A stretch of DNA of 64,000 nt, from contig NZ_CP091430.1 in assembly GCF_024734895.1 (NCBI RefSeq), forward strand, positions 3,180,501 through 3,244,500, read 5' to 3'. This stretch comes from Paenibacillus spongiae. GTDB taxonomy: Bacteria > Bacillota > Bacilli > Paenibacillales > Paenibacillaceae. A program made the translations under genes and the position numbers. The notes below the pieces were generated by a model. It was given only the letters and a program-made list of their open reading frames with translations. It did not search any database and had not been told where the DNA came from. Positions within the stretch are counted from its first letter, which is position 1, and every line of letters starts with the position of its first letter. Shown piece by piece: positions 34,775 to 43,577 of this stretch.

Positions 34775-35064
34775 CAACAAAACGAAGCGTATGCTTCCGA
34801 AGCAAGTTTTGTTTACGAAGAGTAAACAAAGTAGTAGAGTTCCAACAACACGAAGCGTATGCTTCCGAAGCAAGTTTTGTTTACGAAGAGTAAACAAAGT
34901 AGTAGTGCTCCAACAAAACGAAGCGTATGCTTCCGAAGTCAGTTTTGTTTACGAAGAGTAACAAAGGAGTAGTGCTTCAACAAAACTAAGCGTATGCTTC
35001 CGAAGTCAGTTTTGTTTACGAAGATTATACAAAGGAGTAGTGCTCCAACAAAACTTTTAGGAGG
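34775..35064 (+). repeat. 68-bp tandem repeats fused to the ribosome site of the second permease
   Basis: Unit starts fall at 34775, 34843, 34911, 34978 and 35046 (spacing 67-68). Each contains CAACAAAAC, GAAGCGTATGCTTC (a small hairpin), CGAAG, AGTTTTGTTTACGAAG and ACAAAG-AGTAG. The last, partial unit reads CAACAAAACTTTTAGGAGG, so its end is the ribosome site of the next gene. GTTTTGTT of any unit can pair with AACAAAAC of the next. The same design precedes the E1alpha gene at 2071-2203. Confidence 0.85.
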
Positions 35065-35070
35065 AAAGTG

Positions 35071-35940
35071 ATGTCACAACAAGTCGCACTCGCTGCTGTA
35101 CCGAGAAAGAGAAGGGGATCGACCGGGCAATGGGTCATCACGCTTGTTCTCTTGGCCGGTTCTCTCGTTATGATCGTCCCTTTCCTGTGGATGGTTATGA
35201 CCAGCTTCGACTGGGGAGCCCGGTTGAACATTACCTTTCCGCCGAAGCTGTGGCCGGAGGAACCTTCCATCAAGCCGTACCGGGCAGCTTTCACCAACAT
35301 TCCGATGATGAACTATATCTTCAACTCGTTTCTCGTTAGCGTCGGCGTCATCCTGGTGAGCGCCATGTCCGCGCTTCTATCGGGCTATGCGCTGTCCAAG
35401 CTCCGGTTCAAGGGCTCGAACGCCGTGCTACTGCTGGCGCTCAGCACGATGATGATCCCGTTCGAAATGACGATGATCCCGCAATATCTGCTGTTCAGCA
35501 AAATCGGCTTAATCGATACGTACTGGGCTTTTTACCTGCCTGCGCTCAATTATGCGTTCGGTACGTTTCTGGCCAAAGCTTTCATCGACCAGCTGCCGTC
35601 TGCGCTCCGGGAAGCGGCGATCATCGATGGCGCTCGTGAAATCAGCGTATTCTGGCGAATTTATCTGCCCTTATGCACGCCGATCATCGCCACCATGATC
35701 ATCCTGTTGTTCCTGGGGGTATGGAACGACATGCTGTGGCCTCTCCTCGCACTCAAATCGGCTTCCAAATACACCATCCAGATTGGACTTGCCATGTTTA
35801 CCTATAATAACGGGCTGAATCAGCAGCCGGCGATTATTATGGCCGCCACGGCGGTCAGCTTGATTCCCATTGTCGTCGTCTACCTCTTCCTGCAGCGTTA
35901 CATCATTGAAAGCATCGCGTTATCCGGTATCAAACAGTAA
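35071..35940 (+). CDS. Carbohydrate ABC transporter permease, MalG/UgpE type
   Basis: Second membrane subunit of importer 1, 289 residues, six membrane helices. The EAA loop is LREAAIIDGAREISVFWRIYLPLCTP near residue 190, and the C-terminus RYIIESIALSGIKQ is the family ending. ATG 35071 is favoured over the GTG directly before it because TAGGAGG then stands at 6 bp. That site is the tail of the 68-bp repeat array. It pairs with the permease at 33272; the ATPase is not in the window, as is usual for these importers that share an MsmX-like ATPase. Confidence 0.92.
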   Translation: MSQQVALAAVPRKRRGSTGQWVITLVLLAGSLVMIVPFLWMVMTSFDWGARLNITFPPKLWPEEPSIKPYRAAFTNIPMMNYIFNSFLVSVGVILVSAMSALLSGYALSKLRFKGSNAVLLLALSTMMIPFEMTMIPQYLLFSKIGLIDTYWAFYLPALNYAFGTFLAKAFIDQLPSALREAAIIDGAREISVFWRIYLPLCTPIIATMIILLFLGVWNDMLWPLLALKSASKYTIQIGLAMFTYNNGLNQQPAIIMAATAVSLIPIVVVYLFLQRYIIESIALSGIKQ

Positions 35941-35983
35941 TCGGTTCAACGATACGAGAGTCCATATGAGAGGGGTAGTGTAA

Positions 35984-37363
35984 ATGAGAAAATGGTTGCT
36001 GCTTGTTCTATCGTTCGCACTGGTCATGACGCTTGCTGCTTGCTCTTCCAATAAGGAAAACGAAATCACCGGAGGCGCTAATGTCGAGAAACTATCGGAT
36101 TTGAAAGGGACCGTACGGGTAGCGTTGGCGGGCTGGAAGCTGGAGAACGGCATAGATCCGCTGACAGGCAACGAGACTACGGGTCTAAACGACTATCTTA
36201 AAGCGACGTTTAACAAGATGTACCCGAACATCAAGCTGGAAGTGTATCAAATTCCATGGGAGAACGCCAAGGCGAAGCAGTCTGCGATGCTGCTCTCCAA
36301 AGATGTGGATGTGTTGTACACGGGAGGAGCTTTTGCCTCGCAGTGGTACCAGGAAGGGCTGCTCCGCGATTTGGACGATCTGATCGGAGCGGACCCGTCA
36401 TTCGATCCCGGTATTTATTTGAACGGCATCATGAATAACTCTTACAGCACGAAGTCTCCGGACGGTACGAAGCAATTCGGCATTCCGGTAGCGCTTGGGC
36501 GCCGGATGGTCGTGTATGATACCAAACTGTTCGAAGACTGGGGCGTTGAGCCGCTTGCCAAGAAGCCTACGCCGGACGAAATCCTGGAGAAAGCGAAGAA
36601 GATGACGGGCAAGAACCCGAACACGGGCGAGCCGAACTACGGACTCTATTGGAGCGGCAACTCGCTGAACGGATCGACCTTCGTCGCACTGACGCTGGCA
36701 TTCGGAGCGAAGGGGGCGGAAGGCAGCTTGAACGATATTAAGAATATCAAGTGGAAGCTCAATACGCCTGAGATGGCGAAGGTGTTGGAATGGCTGAAGC
36801 AAGCCTCGCTGCTGCCTCCGAAAGGATTTATAACCGCGCAGGGGGCCGAGAACTTCGGGCTCGATAAGAATAATATCGCCATCGGAATCGATCAGAGCGG
36901 CGGCTCGACAATGAGCGAATACTTGGCGAAGAAAGACGAAGGCCTGCTCAGCCGGTTCGAGCCGGTCATGAACGTCGGGCCCGAGGGCGAAGGATGGGTG
37001 GCCGTGGATCCGTTCATCATGTCGAAAGAGGCTAAGGACGTGAAGGCTTCGTGGGAAGTACTCAAATTTTTGTCCGGTTACGAGACTCAAAAGTATTTGT
37101 ACATGAATTTTGCCAACACACCGACCTTGAACAATGCCGATTTCGTCGATAAGAAAGACAAGTTCGTGCAGATGGCGCTCGATATCGCCGCCGTCGGCCA
37201 TTCGGAGCTGATGGACGAGGCGAATCCGTTCTTCATGAGCGACATCATACCTGCCGTCAACGGATTCATCAGCAAGGCGGCGGCGGGCAGCGCTCCCGAT
37301 ATTCCAACCTTCCTCAATGACTTGCAGGACCGGGCCGAGAAGTGGACGGCGAACTTGAAGTGA
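35984..37363 (+). CDS. Carbohydrate ABC transporter substrate-binding lipoprotein (module 1)
   Basis: A 459-residue extracellular solute-binding protein (family 1). The signal peptide MRKWLLLVLSFALVMTLAAC ends in the lipobox LAAC. The mature part has TVRVALAGWK, MLLSKDVDVLYTGGAFASQWYQEG, GIPVALGRRMVVYDTKLF and a C-terminal WEVLKFLSGYETQKYLY, the usual sugar-binding fold. GAGGGGTAG lies before the ATG. It is the last gene of importer 1, and a strong terminator follows. The substrate is not evident; oligosaccharide or polyol is likely by family. Confidence 0.92.
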   Translation: MRKWLLLVLSFALVMTLAACSSNKENEITGGANVEKLSDLKGTVRVALAGWKLENGIDPLTGNETTGLNDYLKATFNKMYPNIKLEVYQIPWENAKAKQSAMLLSKDVDVLYTGGAFASQWYQEGLLRDLDDLIGADPSFDPGIYLNGIMNNSYSTKSPDGTKQFGIPVALGRRMVVYDTKLFEDWGVEPLAKKPTPDEILEKAKKMTGKNPNTGEPNYGLYWSGNSLNGSTFVALTLAFGAKGAEGSLNDIKNIKWKLNTPEMAKVLEWLKQASLLPPKGFITAQGAENFGLDKNNIAIGIDQSGGSTMSEYLAKKDEGLLSRFEPVMNVGPEGEGWVAVDPFIMSKEAKDVKASWEVLKFLSGYETQKYLYMNFANTPTLNNADFVDKKDKFVQMALDIAAVGHSELMDEANPFFMSDIIPAVNGFISKAAAGSAPDIPTFLNDLQDRAEKWTANLK

Positions 37364-37404
37364 TCGAAGCTTCGCACCTGCGGTTCCTTAATCTTTTCAA
37401 TAAG

Positions 37405-37443
37405 AAGAATTGTGCCCGGTTTCCGCGCACAATTCTTTTTTTT
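37405..37443 (+). terminator. Terminator of transporter operon 1
   Basis: AAGAATTGTGC pairs perfectly with GCACAATTCTT, followed by TTTTTT. Confidence 0.93.
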
Positions 37444-37547
37444 ACCATTGCGGTATCTCCATTAGCCGTATTACACTTTATTCGCCGCATCAAGCGGTGT
37501 GTTATTTTCCGATTTGGGGGTGAATATACGGATTTCGAAGCATTTTT

Positions 37548-37561
37548 CGTAAGCGCTGTCA
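37548..37561. promoter_or_regulatory. Possible catabolite-responsive element before kinase 2
   Basis: CGTAAGCGCTGTCA matches the CcpA consensus TGWNANCGNTNWCA at all but the first position. It lies 68 bp before the kinase start. Inference from the motif only. Confidence 0.4.
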
Positions 37562-37628
37562 TCAAGAAGATATAATGATTGTACCCGCCGTCTACGTATT
37601 CAGCCCACGACCGAGAGGAGAAAAGACT

Positions 37629-39401
37629 ATGCGCTTTCGCCGATTTCATTCCATCGTTGTGCAGCTCTTCTTGCTCTGTTTTATCGGGATGACGCTGCCC
37701 GTGCTCGTGATGGGCTTGCTGTCCTACAACAAGTCGTCAACCATCGTCGAGGAGCAGGTCAGTAAAGTGGCTTCACTCACTATCACGCAAGTGAGCGACA
37801 AGCTGAACCTTTATTTCAAGAAGCTGGACGATTCTTCCATGATGGTGCTGAACAGCAAGGTCGTTCGCGAAATATTGGAAGAAGGGGATAAGAACGAATA
37901 TAATAAGGAGCTCAAGGTGCAGGAAGGTCAGGATTTTCTGACCTCCATCATGATCAACTCGCCGGAAATTCTCGATATCTATATCCTTGACGTCAACCGT
38001 AAATATTCGCTCCTAAGCTCCGATTCGCTGATGTCGGTTCCCGATCAGTGGGATTCCGATTGGTACAAAAAAATAACGGACGCTAACGGCAACACGGTCT
38101 GGTTCGGGATGTCCAGCAGCTCTTACGTGAAGAAAACGGATACGGGGTTTCCTATTTTTGGTCTGGGCCGCGCGATCCGAAGCTTCGATACCGGCGAAAC
38201 CATCGGCGTCATGTTTTTCGAAATCGTGGGAGACGCGCTGATTCAGGAGCTTAACCGCGTCCAGTTCGGCGATACCGGCTACATGTATGTCGTCAATGAC
38301 GATAACCGTTATTTCTATCACCCGAGCCCGCTTCAATACGGGGTACGTTCCGAGGTACCTCTGCCTGCACAGACTTCGGAGATCCAGATTGGATCCAAGA
38401 GTACGCTCATGATTCCCGAGCGGCTGGACAATGGATGGCATGTCGTCGGCGTGGTGCCGCTGGCTGAGCTGACCGCTGATTCAGCCAGCATCCGTAAATT
38501 CACGATGTGGATCGCGCTATGCTGCATCATTCTGGCCATCGGGATGGGCTATTACGTGACGCGCAAGATCGGCAATCCGCTCGTTCAATTGAGTCGGCTC
38601 ATGCGCAGGAGCGAAGCCGGCGATTTGAATGTCCGCAGCCGGAATGTCGGCCGCAACGAGATCGGCCAGCTTGGGCGAAGCTTCAATAAAATGATCGAAC
38701 AGATCGATTTGTTGATTCATCGGATCGCGGAGGAGGAGAAGGAGAAGAAGAAGGCCGAGATTCGGGCTCTCCGCTATCAAATCAATCCGCATTTTCTATA
38801 CAATACATTGAATTCGATCCGTTGGATGGCTAAATTGAACCGGACCCATGACGTGGACAACGCCGTCACCACGCTCGTTCATCTGTTGGAGGGAAGCCTG
38901 GAACGCAATGGCGTTTTTATCCAGCTTGGCGATGAGCTGGAGCTGCTTAGGAAATATATGATTATTCAGGAATACCGGTACGACAACCAGATCCGCTTGA
39001 ACATCGACTGTCCGGATGAGCTGCTCCGCGTGCCGATCCCAAGGATGCTGCTGCAGCCGATCGTCGAGAATGCTATTTTTCACGGCATTGCGCCGAAAGA
39101 CGATGATGGCGTCATCGACATTGAAGTCGTGCAGCAAGGATCGGATATTAAGATGACCATTACGGACGATGGGGTCGGAATCGAATTAGACCGAATCGAA
39201 GGACTGCTAGCTTACGATCGGGACTGCAATAACCGGGGAATGACCAATATCGGTCTTAATCACGTTCACCAGACCATTCAGTTATACTACGGAACGAATT
39301 ACGGCGTCAGCGTCGAAAGTGAGCCAGGTAAAGGAACGCAAATTCGCATCATCATCTCGAAGGCGAAGGGTGATCAACATGTGCAAAGTGCTGCTGGTTG
39401 A
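37629..39401 (+). CDS. YesM-type sensor histidine kinase (sugar module 2)
   Basis: A 590-residue kinase. Start ATG 37629 (MRFRRFHSIVVQLFLL) is chosen because GAGAGGAG lies upstream; an earlier Met would add 18 unsupported residues. Helix at 9-32, dCache-like sensor domain to about 290 (LDIYILDVNRKY, YMYVVNDDNRYFYHPS), second helix, HAMP, phosphorylated His in QINPHFLYNTLNSIRWM near residue 396, and HATPase motifs VENAIFHGIAP, DDGVGIELD and GMTNIGLNHV. The response regulator gene overlaps its end by 23 bp. It likely controls the module 2 transporter. Confidence 0.93.
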   Translation: MRFRRFHSIVVQLFLLCFIGMTLPVLVMGLLSYNKSSTIVEEQVSKVASLTITQVSDKLNLYFKKLDDSSMMVLNSKVVREILEEGDKNEYNKELKVQEGQDFLTSIMINSPEILDIYILDVNRKYSLLSSDSLMSVPDQWDSDWYKKITDANGNTVWFGMSSSSYVKKTDTGFPIFGLGRAIRSFDTGETIGVMFFEIVGDALIQELNRVQFGDTGYMYVVNDDNRYFYHPSPLQYGVRSEVPLPAQTSEIQIGSKSTLMIPERLDNGWHVVGVVPLAELTADSASIRKFTMWIALCCIILAIGMGYYVTRKIGNPLVQLSRLMRRSEAGDLNVRSRNVGRNEIGQLGRSFNKMIEQIDLLIHRIAEEEKEKKKAEIRALRYQINPHFLYNTLNSIRWMAKLNRTHDVDNAVTTLVHLLEGSLERNGVFIQLGDELELLRKYMIIQEYRYDNQIRLNIDCPDELLRVPIPRMLLQPIVENAIFHGIAPKDDDGVIDIEVVQQGSDIKMTITDDGVGIELDRIEGLLAYDRDCNNRGMTNIGLNHVHQTIQLYYGTNYGVSVESEPGKGTQIRIIISKAKGDQHVQSAAG

Positions 39402-40950
39402 CGACGAGAAAATGGCGAGAATGGGGATGCGTGCCGTACTGGACTGGGAGAATAACGGGTTCGAGCTGGTCGGCGAAGCTTCCAACGGGGAGAAGGCGAT
39501 GAACTGGATCCGCGAGAAGCGGGTAGATATTCTAATCACCGACATCGCCATGCCGGTTATGGATGGTCTTGAGCTTACCCGTAAAGCCAAAGAGCTGTGC
39601 CCTTTCATCAAAGTGCTGCTGCTCAGCTGTCATAACGACTTCGATTATGTGCGGGAGGGCATCCGCCTCGGCGCATCGGATTATATTCTGAAACCAACGC
39701 TTAATGCCGATTCGCTCTTGACCGCGCTGCATCAGATGCGCCGCAAGCAGGAAGAAGAACGGGAAAACCGGCAAATCGTCGAGCTGTTCAAGGATCATCT
39801 GCATGTAAGCAAACGGAAGGAACTGGAGAAGATGTTCTGCAAAGCGCTGCGTGGAGACCGGGATGCAATCGGGCGGCTGCAGCACGCTTATCCGGATGAA
39901 AAATACCGATTCGTCGCCATCGGCGTGGATGTATTCGCGGAATCCGATACCGACAAAGCCGAGCTGCTGATCGAGCAGACCGAAATCATCCAGACACAGC
40001 TATACGAGAGGTGCCGTTCGTACGTTGCGGTGCTGCATCGTCCGGATCTGGTCATGGCCGTACTCCCCGCGCTAACACCGCTGGAGTGCAATCCAGCCGA
40101 GCTGAACGAATGGCTCAGCGGTCTCCGAACGGGTTCCAATCCGGAGCATATTCATATCTCCATCGGAATCAGCGGCTATTGTGAAGGGTTCACAGATATC
40201 CAGGAATCCTGCCTGGAAGCAAAGCGTGCACTGGACCATGTATTCTTCAGCGGTCCGGACAATAAGTTATCTGTAATTGATACTGCCGCAGATGAACGAT
40301 TATCCGCGCAGGATTACAACTATGCCTCGGTATTGAATGAACTGAAGGAATCGTTGACAATGGGCTATCATGCCAAAGCGGATGAACAGCTTGGGATCAT
40401 TGTGCGCCATTGGAATCCCGGAAACCGTACGAAAGCGGAAGTTCTGCAGGAGGCGGAGGAGTTAATGACGCTATTCCTGCTCTGTAAGGACGTCAGTACG
40501 GTGAATGTTCGACGGATCCGCCGGACAGACAAGTTTCGTTATGCCGAGGATGTCATCCGCCATGTGTTAGACTGCTTCGAGGAGCTTCGGGATGGAGACG
40601 GGCTGCTGAAGCCGGATACGACGCTGCATCAACGAATCGTTAAGGAAGCGATCCGCTTTTTGGGGGATCACTATACAGAGGCGATCAGTCTGCAGCAGGT
40701 GGCCGATGAAGTGAATGTCAGCCGGAATTATTTCAGCGAAATGTTCAAACGCGTCACGGGTCAGAACTTTATCGACTATGTCATCGCTCTGCGCGTGAAA
40801 CATGCCAAGGAGCTTCTTCAAGTTTCAAAGCTCAGGGTATACGAGGTGGCGGAGCAGTCCGGCTTCAATGACGTCAAGCATTTCAGCAAGCAATTCAAGA
40901 AAATCGCCGGTCTCTCGCCGGCTGAATATCAAGGCATGTGGCGAAAATAA
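39379..40950 (+). CDS. YesN-type response regulator with AraC domain (sugar module 2)
   Basis: A 523-residue regulator. ATG 39379 (MCKVLLVDDEKMARMG) lies inside the end of the kinase gene, behind AAGGGTGAT, so the pair is translationally coupled. Receiver domain with the Asp in ILITDIAMPVMDGLEL and LGASDYILKPT; the C-terminal AraC domain has QQVADEVNVSRNYFSEMFKRVTG and VYEVAEQSGFNDVKHFSKQFKKIAGLSPAEY. The layout matches the module 1 regulator but the sequences differ clearly, so the two pairs probably read different sugars. The target is likely the binding-protein gene 210 bp downstream. Confidence 0.93.
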   Translation: MCKVLLVDDEKMARMGMRAVLDWENNGFELVGEASNGEKAMNWIREKRVDILITDIAMPVMDGLELTRKAKELCPFIKVLLLSCHNDFDYVREGIRLGASDYILKPTLNADSLLTALHQMRRKQEEERENRQIVELFKDHLHVSKRKELEKMFCKALRGDRDAIGRLQHAYPDEKYRFVAIGVDVFAESDTDKAELLIEQTEIIQTQLYERCRSYVAVLHRPDLVMAVLPALTPLECNPAELNEWLSGLRTGSNPEHIHISIGISGYCEGFTDIQESCLEAKRALDHVFFSGPDNKLSVIDTAADERLSAQDYNYASVLNELKESLTMGYHAKADEQLGIIVRHWNPGNRTKAEVLQEAEELMTLFLLCKDVSTVNVRRIRRTDKFRYAEDVIRHVLDCFEELRDGDGLLKPDTTLHQRIVKEAIRFLGDHYTEAISLQQVADEVNVSRNYFSEMFKRVTGQNFIDYVIALRVKHAKELLQVSKLRVYEVAEQSGFNDVKHFSKQFKKIAGLSPAEYQGMWRK

Positions 40951-41030
40951 CGATCCATGCTCAAATTGCCGAAAACAAAACACCCTTTCGGAACATAAAC
41001 CCTACTCAGACACATTTCGTAAATTCTATA

Positions 41031-41046
41031 ATTAAAGCGTTTACAA
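41031..41046. promoter_or_regulatory. Possible catabolite-responsive element before transporter operon 2
   Basis: On the minus strand the site reads TTGTAAACGCTTTAAT, a near match to the CcpA consensus with one deviating base. It is centred 120 bp before the binding-protein start. Confidence 0.45.
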
Positions 41047-41159
41047 GATGTGCAGCAAGAAGGATACTCCCACTAATCTTGTGCTTCACTGGAATCGATT
41101 TGAATTCAATCCGGTTGGAGCGTAAGCGGTACATTACTATCTGAGGAGGAGAAGAGAAC

Positions 41160-42500
41160 ATGAAGAAGCTCAAATGGTCCTTGTTTGTCCTGGTATTGGT
41201 TTCCGCAGTATTTCTTCAAGCTTGCGGGTCGAACGGCGGCGGGAACGGGGGAGGAAACAACGAAGCATCATCCGGGGGAGAAAGCGGTTCAAAAGGGGAG
41301 AAAGTCAAGATCAAATGGGCGACTTGGGGCAACCCGGGCGAATTGACACGGTTTCAAGAATTCACGAAGGACTTCAACGCCAAGCATCCTGATATCGAAG
41401 CGGAGCTTATTCCGATTCCGGGCGAGTACGAGCAAAAAATATTGACGCAATTGAGCGGCGGAACGGCGCCCGATGTTTTCTATGCCGGCGATGCCACCAT
41501 CGTCAAGCTGATCGAGAACGGCAGCATCGAGGAGCTTACCCCGCTGATGGATGGCGGCGGAAGCGCTATCAAGAAAGACGATTTCTTCGAAGGCTTGTGG
41601 GGGGCAGCGCAGCGCGATGGCAAAATTTTTGGCGTGATGGTCGACTGCAATCCGATGGTGCTCTGGTATAACAAGAAAGTATTGAAGGATGCGGGCATTA
41701 CCGAGATGCCGGCGGAATTGCAAATGAAAGGCGAATGGACGTGGGAAGCGTTCCAGATGATCACGGATAAAATCAAAGCAAGCGGCAAATACGGTTATGT
41801 ACTGGATAACGGCTGGGCCAGCACACACAGCTGGGTATCCTCGAACGGCGGCAAGGTGTATGACGAGAACGGCAAATATGTAGCGTACACCGATCAGAAA
41901 GCGATGGAGACGTTCCGTTTCTTATACGACAATGTCCAGAAGAAGAACTTCACGTTCTCCGGCACGCTCCCGAAAGGACAAGGCGGCGATGCCATGTTCA
42001 TGTCTAACCAAGTCGGCTTTGTAGGAGCCGGACGCTGGTACCTGCCTTTATTCAAGAAGAATGAATCGCTCGAATTCGATGTCGTTTCTTGGCCGACCAA
42101 TACGGGCAAAAAGATTGAACCGGCCGGCATCCCGACGGCATACATGGTGCTCAACAAAGCATCGAAACAGAAGCAAGCAGCCTATACCTTCCTCTCCGAA
42201 TTCGTAAGCAAGGAAGGACAGACGTACCGTCTGCAAGGGGGCGGCAACGCCGTTCCGTCGATCGCAGGCGTGGACGAAGTCGTTAAGGAAGGCAACCTGC
42301 CGGAGCACGCGCAGCTATTCCTCGATGCACGCGAAGTCGGGTTTGCGTTAACGGCGTTCGAAGCCGGCGTTCCCGGATTGAGCAAAGAAATCGATTCCAA
42401 TTTCGAGAAGCTCTGGCTGAAGAACGAAGATTTGGATAAGACGATCAAGGATATTCAAGAGATAGCGAATAAGAAGATCGATGAATACAAGAGCAAATAA
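41160..42500 (+). CDS. Carbohydrate ABC transporter substrate-binding lipoprotein (module 2)
   Basis: A 446-residue extracellular sugar-binding protein. The signal peptide ends at the lipobox LQAC; a Gly/Ser/Asn linker (GSNGGGNGGGNNEASSGG) follows. Family 1 features: KIKWATWGNPGELTRFQEFTKDF, TQLSGGTAPDVFYAG, VDCNPMVLWYNKKVLKDAGI, GEWTWEAFQ. GGAGGAG precedes the ATG. Two permease genes follow in the same direction, giving the order binding protein, permease, permease, the opposite of module 1. Expression is probably controlled by the AraC-type regulator directly upstream. Confidence 0.93.
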   Translation: MKKLKWSLFVLVLVSAVFLQACGSNGGGNGGGNNEASSGGESGSKGEKVKIKWATWGNPGELTRFQEFTKDFNAKHPDIEAELIPIPGEYEQKILTQLSGGTAPDVFYAGDATIVKLIENGSIEELTPLMDGGGSAIKKDDFFEGLWGAAQRDGKIFGVMVDCNPMVLWYNKKVLKDAGITEMPAELQMKGEWTWEAFQMITDKIKASGKYGYVLDNGWASTHSWVSSNGGKVYDENGKYVAYTDQKAMETFRFLYDNVQKKNFTFSGTLPKGQGGDAMFMSNQVGFVGAGRWYLPLFKKNESLEFDVVSWPTNTGKKIEPAGIPTAYMVLNKASKQKQAAYTFLSEFVSKEGQTYRLQGGGNAVPSIAGVDEVVKEGNLPEHAQLFLDAREVGFALTAFEAGVPGLSKEIDSNFEKLWLKNEDLDKTIKDIQEIANKKIDEYKSK

Positions 42501-42601
42501 GGAATCCGCAGGGCAGGCACGATAACGAGTCTGAGAAGGGGAGGGGTTCGAGCAACCGGACTCCCTTCCCGCTTAGGATGAACGAGGAAAGGCGGATCGC
42601 T

Positions 42602-43555
42602 ATGAATGGGAAACTATCCGATCGCGCGGGAACCGCTCCCGCTCTAAATCAGGGAGAACCGAAAAGAACCTTCTTGAGCACGAAGAAGACAGATGCCCTC
42701 TGGGGAGCATTTTTCATCGCGCCCCAGATGGTAGGGCTGATCGTCTTTTCATTAATACCGTTAATCATGGCGTTCGCGATCAGCATGATGAATTGGGACG
42801 GCTTCGGCGCGAAGACGTTTGCCGGGTTCGACAATTTCGTCTCGCAATTCAATGACGAGGATTTCCGCACTGCGATCGTCAACACGCTGTACTATACCGT
42901 ACTCACGGTTCCGACCGGGATTATTCTCGCTATGCTGGTGGCGATTGGCTTAAATAAAGTAAGAGGCAAAATCATCTATCGTTTGATCTATTTCATGCCC
43001 ACCATTACGATGTCGGTTGCGGTGTCGGTCGTGTTCATGTGGCTGTTCAACGCCGATTTCGGCCTGATTAACCTCTATTTGAAGGAATGGTTCGGGATTC
43101 AAGGCCCGAAGTGGCTGACCGATACGCGCATCGTCATGCCTTCCATCGCCCTGCTGAGCATATGGATGGGGCTAGGCACCAACATGGTACTGTTTCTGGC
43201 CGGGCTGCAGGGCATATCCTCCTCCTATTATGAAGCGGCGCAAATCGACGGGGCGACCAGATGGCAGCAAATGAAGAATATCACCATTCCGCTTCTGTCG
43301 CCGACTACGTTCTTCGTCACGATTATGTCCATTATCGGCTCGTTTCAAGTATTCGACCAGTCCTTCGTCATGACATCGGGGGGCCCGGCCAAGGCGAGCT
43401 ATACCATCGTCTACCATATTTATGAGACGGCATTCGTCGAATTCACCTTCGGCAAGAGCACGGCATCCGCCGTCATCTTATTTATTATGATATTGTCCGT
43501 TACGTTGTTCCAGATGAAGATGTCCAAGCGCTGGGTGCATTACGAAGATCAATGA
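42602..43555 (+). CDS. Carbohydrate ABC transporter permease, UgpA/MalF type (module 2)
   Basis: Membrane subunit of importer 2, 317 residues from ATG 42602, which has AGGAAAGG 9 bp upstream; an ATG eight codons earlier lacks such a site. Six membrane helices. The EAA loop is YYEAAQIDGATRWQQMKNITIPLLSP, followed by IMSIIGSFQVFDQSFVMTSGGPA, a stretch conserved in this branch. It pairs with the next gene, 22 bp downstream. Confidence 0.93.
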   Translation: MNGKLSDRAGTAPALNQGEPKRTFLSTKKTDALWGAFFIAPQMVGLIVFSLIPLIMAFAISMMNWDGFGAKTFAGFDNFVSQFNDEDFRTAIVNTLYYTVLTVPTGIILAMLVAIGLNKVRGKIIYRLIYFMPTITMSVAVSVVFMWLFNADFGLINLYLKEWFGIQGPKWLTDTRIVMPSIALLSIWMGLGTNMVLFLAGLQGISSSYYEAAQIDGATRWQQMKNITIPLLSPTTFFVTIMSIIGSFQVFDQSFVMTSGGPAKASYTIVYHIYETAFVEFTFGKSTASAVILFIMILSVTLFQMKMSKRWVHYEDQ

Positions 43556-43577
43556 TGAATGGGAAGGGGAAGAATCG

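Noticed and set aside
34689-34961. Open frame of 90 codons inside the repeat array
   Set aside because: It translates tandem DNA repeats into repeating peptides with no start signal, a by-product of the 68-bp period.
34267-35064. Repeat array considered as a CRISPR array
   Set aside because: The repeats are contiguous without unique spacers, have 68- and 182-bp periods, and no cas gene is nearby.
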